From assembly GCF_028476545.1 (NCBI RefSeq), contig NW_026732286.1, forward strand, positions 186,001 through 250,000: a stretch of 64,000 bases of DNA. The letters are read 5' to 3'. Positions 10,457-22,700 of this stretch are shown piece by piece (position 1 is the stretch's first letter; each line of letters begins with the position of its first letter). The stretch comes from Physella acuta (Eukaryota; Mollusca; Gastropoda; Physidae). The translations under genes and the position numbers were made by a program. The notes under the pieces are model-generated. The model was not told the origin of the DNA. It made no database searches and saw nothing but the letters and a program-made list of their open reading frames with translations.

Positions 10457-11868
10457 GTGTATGGGCCACCAATCAAAGATCTCCAGAGTCCTCTGTCCTG
10501 CTGGGGTATGGGCCGCCAACCAAAAGATCTCCAGAGTCCTTTGTCCTGCTGGGGTATGGGCCACCAATCAAAGATCTCCAGAGTCCTCTGTCCTGCTGGG
10601 GTATGGGCCGCCAACCAAAAGATCTCCAGAGTCCTTTGTCCTGCTGGGGTATGGGCCGCCAACCAAAAGATCTCCAGAGTCCTTTGTCCTGCTGGGGTAT
10701 GGGCCGCCAACCAAAAGATCTCCAGAGACCTCTGTCCTGCTGGGGTATGGGCCGCCAACCAAAGATCTCCAGAGACCTCTGTCCTGCTGGGGTATGGGCC
10801 GCCAACCATACATCTCAAGAGTTCTCTGTCCTGCTGGGGTATGGGCCGCCAACCAAAGATCTCCAGAGACCTCTGTCCTGCTGGGGTATGGGCCGCCAAC
10901 CATACATCTCAAGAGTTCTCTGTCCTGCTGGGGTATGGGCCGCCAACCAAAAGATCTCCAGAGTCCTTTGTCCTGCTGGGGTATGGGCCGCCAACCAAAG
11001 ATCTCCAGAGACCTCTGTCCTGCTGGGGTATGGGCCGCCAACCAAAAGATCTCCAGAGTCCTTTGTCCTGCTGGGGTATGGGCCGCCAACCAAAAGATCT
11101 CCAGAGTCCTCTGTGCTGCTGGGGTATGGGCCGCCAACCAAAGATCTCCAGAGTCCTCTGTCCTGCTGGGGTATGGGCCGCCAACCATACATCTCAAGAG
11201 TCCTTTGTCCTGCTGGGGTATGGGCCGCCAACCAAAGATCTCCAGAGACCTCTGTCCTGCTGGGGTATGGGCCGCCAACCATACATCTCAAGAGTTCTCT
11301 GTCCTGCTGGGGTATGGGCCGCCAACCAAAAGATCTCCAGAGACCTCTGTCCTGCTGGGGTATGGGCCGCCAACCAAAAGATCTCCAGAGTCCTTTGTCC
11401 TGCTGGGGTATGGGCCGCCAACCAAAAGATCTCCAGAGTCCTCTGTGCTGCTGGGGTATGGGCCGCCAACCAAAGATCTCCAGAGTCCTCTGTCCTGCTG
11501 GGGTATGGGCCGCCAACCATACATCTCAAGAGTCCTTTGTCCTGCTGGGGTATGGGCCGCCAACCAAAGATCTCCAGAGACCTCTGTCCTGCTGGGGTAT
11601 GGGCCGCCAACCAAAGATCTCCAGTCCTCTGTCCTGCTGGGGTATGGGCCGCCAACCAAAGATCTCCAGAGTCCTCTGTCCTGCTGGGGTATGGGCCGCC
11701 AACCAAAGATCTCCAGTCCTCTGTCCTGCTGGGGTATGGGCCACCAACCAAAGATCTCCAGAGACCTCTGTTCTGCTGGGGTATGGGCCACCAACCAAAG
11801 ATCTCCAGAGTCCTCTGTCCTGCTGGGGTATGGGCCACCAACCAAAGATCTCCAGAGTCCTCTGTCCT
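10457..11868. repeat. 47-bp minisatellite, 30 copies
   Basis: Thirty head-to-tail units of 47 or 48 bp (two are 43 bp through a 4-bp loss). Each is built on TATGGGCCGCCAACC, then AAAGATCTCCAGAG, then CTCTGTCCTGCTGGGG. At least eight unit variants occur. The order of five variants at units 13-17 repeats exactly at units 20-24, a higher-order repeat of 332 bp (seven units). Several frames on both strands stay open for hundreds of codons only because the unit lacks stops. No start context, splice sites or family similarity support a protein. Confidence 0.97.
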
Positions 11869-12238
11869 GTACCATTTTCTCAAACTGACTCCAAGTGTAG
11901 CCCATCTTTGTAGTTTCAGCCTCGCCAGGTCTTTCCTTCTAGGTCGACCTCTTTTGCGCTTTCATTGAGAATTTCACACTTTCAGCTTAATGCCTGCCTG
12001 ATCATACTGGTTGGCGGGTTGCGTAGGGTTGCCTTATCCAAACCCACCTTCTGATTTCCTCACCAGCACCAAATTGCCCGGCTCTTTCCTAAACATTCAC
12101 ATTGCAGATGGCGTCGGACCGGTAGGTCCCGAGTATTCGTCTGTTTATAAAGGTCTGGAGATTAACAATGTTTGTCTTTGTCATGGTCCAGGGCTATGTC
12201 CCAAGCATCAGCATTGATTTTAGAATTGAACAGACGCA
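11869..12238. other. unclassified sequence after the minisatellite
   Basis: GC-richer than its surroundings. It reads like an old repeat fragment, possibly LINE-derived, but no domain could be recognised. The last part of the minisatellite unit grades into it at CTGTACC. Confidence 0.3.
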
Positions 12239-12246
12239 CATTGGGG

Positions 12247-12390
12247 TAGAGGCGTAGCGAAGGGGAGCGGGTGGGTACATATGTCCCCGGGTGCCGACCA
12301 TTTTAGCTGCAGTTCTGAATTATAAACAAAAAATATGGGGGGGGGGGGCAAATTGAAAGTTTGTCCCCGGGAGGGGTCGCTACGCCTCTG
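12247..12390. mobile_element. short hAT-type MITE, same family as 6629-8022
   Basis: A 144-bp internal-deletion form with ends (T)AGAGGCGTAGCG and CGCTACGCCTCTG. The target duplication matches 7 of 8 (CATTGGGG at 12239-12246, CCTTGGGG at 12391-12398). The first base is T instead of C. It holds an oligo-G run. Confidence 0.82.
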
Positions 12391-12555
12391 CCTTGGGGGG
12401 GGGGGGGTCAAGGAAAACTCAAGCCAAATGTTATTTAACTGTGTGCAGGCAAAACTTGCGACTTTCGGATTACCAGTTTTTTTTGTCCAGATACCTGCCT
12501 GTTCATCAGCCATCAAAATCTATTTTTCCATATTCCTGTCAGTCCATCTCATGAA

Positions 12556-12720
12556 CAGTGTTTCTTCCAGACTTTTTTTTCCGGGGGGGGGGGGGGGCGG
12601 ACACTGGTAAAAGTAAATTTTTCTATATAAATTCCATGTCGTTCGGGAGGGGGGGGGGGGGGGGTGGTGCGCTAGACTTTCTTCGGGGGGGGGGGGGGGG
12701 GCTCCAGGAAGAAACTACTA
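12556..12720. mobile_element. oligo-G hAT-like MITE, copy 2
   Basis: Starts CAGTGTTTCTTCCAGACTTT and ends near CCAGGAAGAAAC, with three long G tracts. The unit between them (CACTGGTAAAAGTAAATTTT, then TTCCATGTCGTTCGGGAGG, then TAGACTTTCTTCGGG) is shared with copies at 13562, 25157 and 63373. No clear TSD here. Confidence 0.75.
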
Positions 12721-13561
12721 TACATCATATATAGATCTACTTTGCCGAATGTCAGCCTATTCATTTTTCATCTCTTGGCTCTCGATATCCTTTCTCCCGC
12801 TCTCCAGCTTGAGAGTTAAGAAATCTGCAGTTAAGGCGGGAAATGAACATTCACTAACTCCAAGGCACCGCCTGCCGACTAGTCACCTATCACTGACATC
12901 ATTCACTTCTATATTGTTTGGTTATTTTTTTTACGACATGGAATTACTGGCCTGTGTCTTATCTAGATTCTCACCTCTTGACTTGAGAAAGGTTTCATCG
13001 AAATTGTTGGCATTGTATTTCACAGCCAAATGTGTTCTTTCCATTCTTTAAGGGGGCATCATCTTTCTTTGTCCCTTTTACTTTTAGTATAAAGAAAAAA
13101 AATCTTCGATAAAAAAAGTTGGGCAGAAAATATAGAGGTCACCGGGTCGCCACGAAAGTAAAGTCTACGTCGTGTAGTCAACATTTTGATATCTTCTTCA
13201 TCATTCCTGTGGACCCCTCCAAATTTCGACTGCTTCACTGAAAACTGATCTTTTGCAAGTTTGTTTCGCCATACTTGCTTCCCTCTTTCATTCGCGATTC
13301 CTATCTTTGACCTAGTCCTACTTTTATTACAAATTTTTAATTTGTTTAGTAATTTAAAAAAAAAACAATTAACCTAATACAATTATTATAAAACCAGTTA
13401 AGTTAAAATTCCGTTGAATGCAAGTAAAACCTTTTAAATAGCCCAATACATAATTAGTCTTTTATGTGTATCGCTGTCATAAAGCGTTGACATTCTCCTA
13501 CGGAATCTGCAGAAGGAACTGTTTTTATATTTTATGACCCCATGACTGGCTACGGTTTCTT
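12721..13561. other. intergenic, no gene seen
   Basis: A 100-codon open frame at 12749-13051 shows no recognisable domain. Nothing else supported. Confidence 0.5.
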
Positions 13562-13690
13562 TTAGACATTTTTTCTTGGTGGGGAGGGGGGGGGGGGAAG
13601 CATTTAAAACTTTCGCTTTGTCTTAAATTTCGAGGGAGCGGTCACTGGTTAAAGTGTATATTGTATATAAAGATTATATTTCGTCCGGAG
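13562..13690. mobile_element. oligo-G hAT-like MITE, diverged copy
   Basis: Contains TAGACATTTTTTCTTGG, a G tract, then GGTCACTGGTTAAAGTGTAT and ATTTCGTCCGGAGG in the order of the family core. The ends are eroded. Confidence 0.55.
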
Positions 13691-13900
13691 GTTTAAATTA
13701 AGTAAATACAGCAGAGTGATAGTAAAGGGTGGTATAATAATTGCTGTCCGTGTTAAAATCTTCGGGCTTATGAGATTAACCAGAGCTTGGTAGACGATTT
13801 GAGTTTTCAATGGATGCTCATTGCTCATTATGACTCGACACTCTCTTGTCAAATGATATGGGCTAAGAGAGAGACACGCTGTTCAGTGATAATTGATTAA

Positions 13901-14067
13901 GGTGGATATAGCGAGATACAATCTTTGACGTGATGGAATAAGGTGGATATAGAGAGACACAATCTTAGACGTGATGGATAGAGAGAGACACACTCTTAGA
14001 CGTGATGGATAGAGAGAGAGAGACACAATCTTAGACGTGATGGATATATAGAGAGACACAATCTTAG
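13901..14067. repeat. short tandem repeat, about 5 units
   Basis: Five imperfect copies of about 31-43 bp, each built on GAGAGACACAATCTTAGACG and TGATGGATA, with variable GA expansions between units. Confidence 0.9.
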
Positions 14068-14250
14068 ACTTACAGGACTAAAGGGAACACATTAGAGGCA
14101 GGCAGACGAACATACGGACAGGCTGGCAGGCAATCAATCAGGTCAAACGCGCAAGTGAGAAAGGCAAGACACACAGACAGACAGACTGTCGGATATAGGG
14201 AAGGACGGACAGACATAGAGACATACAGACCGAGAGACAGACATGCATAC

Positions 14251-15401
<1,151 letters not shown>

Positions 15402-15496
<95 letters not shown>
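15402..15496. repeat. (CA)n(TA)n microsatellite
   Basis: A compound CA then TA dinucleotide run of about 95 bp with one TATG interruption. Confidence 0.95.
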
Positions 15497-15498
<2 letters not shown>

Positions 15499-16540
15499 CC
15501 TACATATAGGATATATAGGCTTATACCTGAATACCTTATATTATACATTTAGTTCGCCCAAACACGTGATTAAATGTTATTAACTATTGTTAAGGGGCTA
15601 CACATAACGAAAGTTATATGCAATTTTAGTGAAAAATCCTACTGAATTGTCTTTCGTTTTTTTTTAAAGAGAATCACGTGGATATTATTTTATGTATGCT
15701 ATAGATCGTTTGAACAACTATTAACTCTATTTAATTAACATGCCGATGGCTGTATTATGACGGTTTGATTGGAATTATTGTTTCCTTGAAATACGTAATA
15801 ACAAAATATGGATAAAACAAAATGGTCGATATTCGATCCGTTTTCGAAAGATTTTTTTTTGCCTCGCCCTTTCTTACTGCTGTTCCTTCCATGATATTAC
15901 TCCCTACTTTTCACGGGGAATCGTTCCCACTGCATTGTCACGTAGGATGGAACTAGATTTTGAGTAGTGTGAAATATGTTATCCGGTGGTGACGTCATGT
16001 GTTGCTAAGATACATACTTTTTTTTCAACCTTTACTAATCACTGTGGCGGATTAGTACCAATTTCATTAAAGCGATTGTAACTACTTTCCTATGATTGAG
16101 GTTGCACGCCAACCGTGGCACATAGGTTCCGCTTGTCTCGTCTGCTGACGCGCGCGCTCTCGCACAAAGACAGCACGTACAGTATTGGTCAGGCACAGGC
16201 CATAGGCATTTTTTTTGGGACATACAAATGTGAAAGTTGCCAAGTTTACAAAATGCTAATAGAACCAAGGCAATTAAATGAAAAAAACAAAACTAAATTA
16301 CCCAATGCCCCAAGCTGTACTCATAAAAGGGATTGTTAACACAAAGCATATTAAGACGATAATGCATTATTTGTTTCATAAGATTCCGCTATTATAAATG
16401 AAAACAAAATATTGTAGTTGCATTATTCATATTAATGGGGTCATGGCGTTTAATTTGACACCAAGCAAGTTATGGTTTTGATATAAGTCAGCATCTCAAG
16501 TGGGTTTTAGAGTGAAAACCGAGCATTGCCGAAGGACGAA
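15497..16540. other. MTA upstream region
   Basis: No gene seen. It contains a full cAMP-response element TGACGTCA at 15990-15997 and a CpG-bearing patch near 16110-16180 (GACGCGCGCGCTC). It lies 0.2-1.2 kb before the MTA start and may hold distal promoter elements. Confidence 0.4.
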
Positions 16541-16600
16541 TGACGTCACTTGTAAAAAGAGGAAGACAGTAGGTCCGAGAAATGGCGACTCCGTGATCAG
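16541..16600 (+). promoter_or_regulatory. MTA proximal promoter/5'UTR with CRE and uORF
   Basis: A perfect CRE (TGACGTCA) lies at 16541-16548. At 16580 GAAATGGCGACTCCG resembles a YY1-type AAnATGGCG element, common just downstream of animal start sites. That ATG (16582) opens a four-codon upstream frame (M-A-T-P) ending with TGA at 16594-16596, 125 bases before the MTA ATG. The TSS itself cannot be seen. Confidence 0.45.
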
Positions 16601-16721
16601 TCTCGTTGGGGGGTGATTGGGGGTTGGACTCGCACAGTTCTATGTCTTTCTGGACTTTTGATATATTGACTGTATAGTCTTTATTTTTTTAAAGTGTGGT
16701 GTATTATTATTCGGCACAGAA

Positions 16722-19700
16722 ATGTCGGCAAATATGTATCGAGTTGGAGGTAAGTTAATTTTCCAATCGTGTTGATTGAAAGAGGAAAGAAGCATGCATG
16801 CCTCACAAACCAAGCTGAACGGCGAAGTGATACGCTTTTAAAATTTTGTTGATATTTAGCTTGTTATGTATGCATTAAGTTATTAAAGTGTTGTTAATCT
16901 ATTTAACTAGTTAGTTTTTCCATAAATATATTGCTTATTATTTTTCGAAGTTGTTATTTATCGTATTTTATTTTAATTAAGACCAATACAACGCGCACTA
17001 ACAATTGTGTGATAAGGTTACCGATCGCTTCGATTTTTATATGGCTAATATCGTAAAAACTCTCTGTAAAACATATTAATTTTATTTTTTAATTTACACT
17101 TTAGTGTTATAAATAATCATTAGAACCGCAAATATTATTTAAATTATGATTATATTTCTCAAAACTCTTAAACGTGGTACTTCGCGGACTATTTTGTGAA
17201 GACAACAATGTCGACCTGAGACATTAAAAAGGGGCACAGTGGGTGGAAGGGGAAGTAGATTTTAACTTGGCATCCGCAAATGTACAAGAAATTAATTTAC
17301 AAACGTATGAAAAAATAATAAAGCCAGCCACCCTCTTTATTTTATTAACAGTTCCGCAACTTGTGAAATCTGTTTTAAAAAAAATTAAGCCCATGTCTTA
17401 CTTTTTGACTGCTACAGTATGCAAAACAGACATATTCAAATAACTTATTTTTATGACTTAATGAACTGACATGGCAGTATCTAGATCTAGAATCTAGATA
17501 TCTAGATAGATCTGTCTAGTGATAAATTCTCTCCTACAATAAGAGTGTAGATTAGTTACAAATAATCAAATGACCCCTTAAAAATAATATATATTAGCCT
17601 ATAGGCCTAAAAACTCATTATTTAAAGTTATAACTGTGAGATAGAATCTAGTAAACATGGTTAGGTCCATATCAACTTATCAAGCTAGTTGAAGCTAGAC
17701 TATATAAACTATATAACTTATAAGGATATTTTTATTGCATCCAATTCAGTATAATTCATTTTATTTTAAGCATGATTCTTTATTGTAGGCCTTATTTCCT
17801 ATTTGGTTTTATGATCCAGTTATATTAGTTGTAGTAAAAAATTAATAATATCTGATGTTAAATTTCTGCTCTCAAACTAAAGTGAAATATTCACTAGCCT
17901 AGCTACAATTATTATTTCCAGCACTTGTGCATGTTTCTATTTTAAGTAGGCCTACATAAAATATTAAAAGGGGACGCTGACAATGGTTAGCAGTTGGCTC
18001 TGGTGGCCCTACATTTTCTCTATAAATAAATGAACTTGGCCCATGCTAATATATCCAGCACTTCTTGATGGGCATTGTGGGTTTTGATAAGTTATGGAAC
18101 ATTTTTTAATGCGAGCCATATTGTCATGTTCGTAGGGCATGGCCACTTATCATAGACCTTGTCATGGTGGGATTTAAGTTAAAAGAGTCTGTGTTGGATC
18201 CCACCTAAGCTTAATATACAGCTGACCATGCACTGAAGTTGTTCGTGGATGTTTTTACCATCTATGCTATGAAAATCTAAAACTGTACCCAGTTAGTAAA
18301 TAGCGTGTTTAAATGAATCTAAGATTAAAGTTAATTTAAATATAGATGCAATTTAAAAATAATACTTATCATTAATTATTACATCTTTTGATGAGGTTTT
18401 TAAATTTCTCCTATAGGCATATTACATACTGCTGTTTCTTTTAATCAACTGCCCACCCTGTAAACCGTTCTTTAATGTTTGGTTATTTTTTAATTATTTT
18501 TTTTCCTTTAATGTTTTTAATGTGTAGGTGTCTATTAATGTTCTTGAAAACATGGTTCCTTTAAAGCCATTTGTGGGGTTATTGTGGTAAACTTGTTTTT
18601 GGAGTGATTTAACTGATCTTAATCATTCTTGTAGCGTATTGGTATATTTTTTAATGTCTTATTTTGGCCAGAAATTTCTTCTATTTAATTTGATGTTTCT
18701 CGTATAGAGCCTGTATGGAAATATTATTTGCATAGGCTATTTTCAATCTTCCTTTAAGCATCATAGAAGCAATCTTAGGAAAAAATTGATAACATTTAAA
18801 AATTGCAATGATGCATTTTATATAAATTATTTATTAAGTACATTTTCAAAACTGTAATCAAATCATAATTTGTTTTCATCCAAGACAATGGCAAGCAACC
18901 CTTGTTTCTTTACGTGATTAAAAACTTCTGTTTTCAATATATAAAATTTTGGTAAAAAGCGAGTGATAATAAACATCTGTTTTTTTTTTTACTATTGTGT
19001 AGTTTGTTCAATATAAGGTATTATCAGTATTAACAATTAAGGCTAGAGTTAACATCATACTGCTGCTAACCTGAAAGTCTCAAGTTCAAATCTGGATTCA
19101 AGTCCATAGAATGTACCTTAGTCTACCCAGTTCTAATAGGTACCTGACACGTTAAGGAAAGTAAAGGCGGCTGGGCATAGTTCTTATAACACTATCCCTT
19201 TCATATGTTGATGTCACTGAAACAGAAAAAACTCTACTTCATCTGCCACTTGGATTGTCAGATTGGAAAGGGTACTTTTAGAGTTAACAAGTCTTGTTTT
19301 GAATTACTTATGTTAAATGTCCTTCAATCTTATTTAATTGTTGATTTCTCTAATCAACAATTTGTTTGCCTTTCTGTTTTTAGGTTTGTTTTTATATTTA
19401 AAATATTCAGGTAAAAAAAGTTAAAACCAACTTTCAATGCCAATAAATCAAGTTGTTAATATTTTTAACTTTTAAAAAATGAGTAAGCAGTTAGATAAAG
19501 ATGAGTAGTATTGCTTGTGTTAGAATGACATTTACAAAATTAATAAAATCCCTTTAAAAAACCCACCACTGCATTAGCCTTTTCATATGTTCTCAATCTA
19601 TATATATAATTCTCTTCATGGGGACCATGCAAGACACCACGTAAACGTACGCCGTTTACTCCCCCGCTCTCTAGGCATATAGCTCCCACTCCCACCAGTC

Positions 19701-22700
19701 TGGTGAGCTGTGTTTAACACTACATGTTTACAATCGTAGAGTCCGGCGGCTATTAGGGGCAGATAATTTCGTTTTTAAACGATTTGAAACTAAGGGGAGG
19801 GAAATAACAAGTTCTGCTTGATCTATTAATTGTCACCTGTAAACTGTCGTCACTGACGGCTGCTTTCAAGTGGGGGAGAAGTAGAAAGTGAGGGTGAGGA
19901 TAATCGTCCTTCACGAGCTACTGATAGTTTTTTAAAGCAAAATATTTTCAGTCGCAGCATTGGTAGTATTGAATTCACAATTGGTAGTATTGAATTCACA
20001 AATTAAGAATTACTGAAAAATTGAACGTAAAACAACTAAATAGCAGCGTATGCTGCTTCGCAGGTCAGCTCATATTAATTAGCTCTGTAATTTAGTTTTT
20101 TGATTCACAATTTGTAGAGTTTTGTATTACGTCGCACTGTGTGCATCTATGTATGTGGTCAAATCTCAATTTAACCCATTGCTCATGGATCAGTAGGTTT
20201 CAAAATGTGCATGAATGTGCATCTTCAATGACTACACAAGAATATCAATTATCAATCTAGTTAGTATAAAATTATTTGTAGAAAATACATTAAAAGATTG
20301 CTGTATTAAATTACCAAATGGAATATAACTAGGTAATAGCGATCAAATTTTAGAGCATAAACAGAGCCTAATAAGGTCAGGTAGTACTTATGTAGTTTTT
20401 TTTTAATATAGAAACATAAGCCACTGTGTAGTGTAAGCTATATATTTATGTATCCAGTTTGAATTGAACAGTTTTAATGGGGTGGGGTAGACTTTAGAGC
20501 TGGGAATATAAAAAGTTCTAGTTGGTCTTTAAACAACAAAAAGTAGTATATTAAACAGTGGTCACTTAAAAAATCTTTCCAGTACGTATTAGCCTTAAAA
20601 GTTTTAACAATTATGGCTGAAATAAAAGCTTGTGAAAATATCTCATTTTCTTTTGTTCATCTTGATTTTCACAAAATAAACCTAAGCAATATACTTATAA
20701 CTAATGTTTGCATGTATAGGAAATTTTCACTTTGAGAAAGGATCTTGATTTAAAGATCCTAGAAAAATGTGCACGAACGGAAAACTGCAAAAACAGAAAA
20801 ATGCTCAACTACAAACTAATTATACTAATACATTTTTTCTTTTGTCATATATCGTTGAAGAGTATTTTATTATGCTACAATGTACCTATTGTTATTCTCA
20901 GCCAGTGTCTATAATTGCCCGATTTTAAGAAAACAAAAATGCCCCTACACAATTTTTAGTGCGCTGTTTTCTGTTGCGCATCTTTCTGGTCACCCTTGAT
21001 AAATGTTTACAAAAATTTGAATTTAATACTTCGATATTTCTATTGACTGGGTAATGAGGGAGGGTTTAGAGCTTGATTTCCTTTCATTTAAGCAGAACCT
21101 ATAAAGTATTGTTGTCATTTGTTTCAGATTATGTATTTTTTGAGACTTCATCAACTGCGCCCTACCAGATAAGGCGCATTGAAGAACTGAACAAAGTAAG
21201 TATCTCTATATATATATATAATAAATTGTGTAATTATAAGATTTTGTTATTTCTATTATACATATAAGTTTATTAAACAATTCAGTTTTTCTATGAGTCA
21301 TAGTAATAAATATCTATTAACTTTTATTTATATTTAAAAAAATTCTTTTGTCATCTTTTTTCCCTTATAATTTTTGTTTGTTACAGACTCAAAATGGGAA
21401 TGTTGAAGCCAAAGTCATGTGCTTTTATAGGAGGAGGGATATTTCCAATTCATTAATTCTTCTAGCTGACAAACATCACAGTGAGTACCCTTCATCATTT
21501 TTGTTTATACTAATCTGAAATTGTGCACACACTGAAACATTTTTATTACTGCTTCATTTCAAGTGAGTCAGTTGTTAAATGCAACATTTTTTTGGTTATG
21601 AAAAGCAAATGTTATATTAAGTACCAATTTTTTTTTTGTTCTCAACAATGCTTAATATCAGGGGAGATAACTATTTTAAACAATATTTTAAAATGTTTTA
21701 CATGCATTAACTTTAAATATTATTTTTATATATTCTTGGAAAATTGTTGAGTATAACAAAAAAAATATAGGTATTTCAAAATGTGTGTGTTAAACTTGAA
21801 AGTGGTTGATGCATCAGTTTTGAAATACTTTCTGTCAGTGGGATGTTGCAGTTAGGATAAATACACTTTTCGTAAACAATTCTTTGGTGAGAAACTAAAA
21901 ACAATGTAAACAGTGCTATGTTTATTTTGATATTTACTATGTAGAGGTAGTAATATAATGAACTTGCTTCTTGGGGATATTTGTTTTATTTAATTCTAAC
22001 CTGAAGCCTAACCAAAGTAATAATATATTATGTCTTTCCCATTAGACAAGTCATTCACTAAATAAGTAGCTTTTTTGGTCAGTATTACCTGGTGGATTGG
22101 GGGGGGGGGGGGGGTTGTAGAGGTCAATCCCAAATAATGTTTTAACATTAATTGAACACAGAGTTTGAACTTTAAAAGTATCATTGTATGGCTTTTAGGA
22201 TGGTTTATATAACCTAGCACAAATGTGTGTGGTGGTTGATTTATATTTGTGTAATATGGAGCAGAGTGTGGTAAATAGACCATGGTTACTTAACATTTTG
22301 GTTTCAATTTTATTCATTCCAAATTTTTGTGTGTTAAATGACAACTTTTCAGTATGGTAGGTTGATCAAGTATACATGCCAAATTTTCTCTAAAATAAGA
22401 CCAATACATATTTTTAAAGCCATTAAGTATTCTTATGTGAGGGGATGTCTGTGGAATTGTTGTATAATGTTATCTGGTTATGGTTAGATCGTAGGGTCTA
22501 ACTTGTTCTTTTTGCGTTACTCATTTGGACATAGAAAGCATGACCTCTTAGGGCGTCATCCTTAAAACCATGTTTTACTTTTTAACGGATTCCTACCCCC
22601 CCCCCCTCATCACACATTGTCAGAGACCCCCCCCCCCCCCCCACCTTAAGAAGACGTGACATTGTTTTTAAAAGTTTAAAACATCAATTTCTTTATAAAA

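Larger units (their letters stand above)
16750..21127 (+). other. MTA: MTA intron 1
   Basis: 4.4 kb starting GTAAGT and ending TTTCAG. It contains one SINE and one Helentron-like element (listed). Elsewhere AT-rich, with a TCTAGA-rich patch at about 17480-17520. Small open frames lack support. Confidence 0.85.

Noticed and set aside
10457-11868. CRISPR-like direct repeats
   Set aside because: Units abut with no unique spacers, and the genome is eukaryotic.
10408-11968. Open frames up to 503 codons on both strands
   Set aside because: They are by-products of a stop-free 47/48-bp minisatellite. The frame rotates every unit and there is no domain, start context or splice support.
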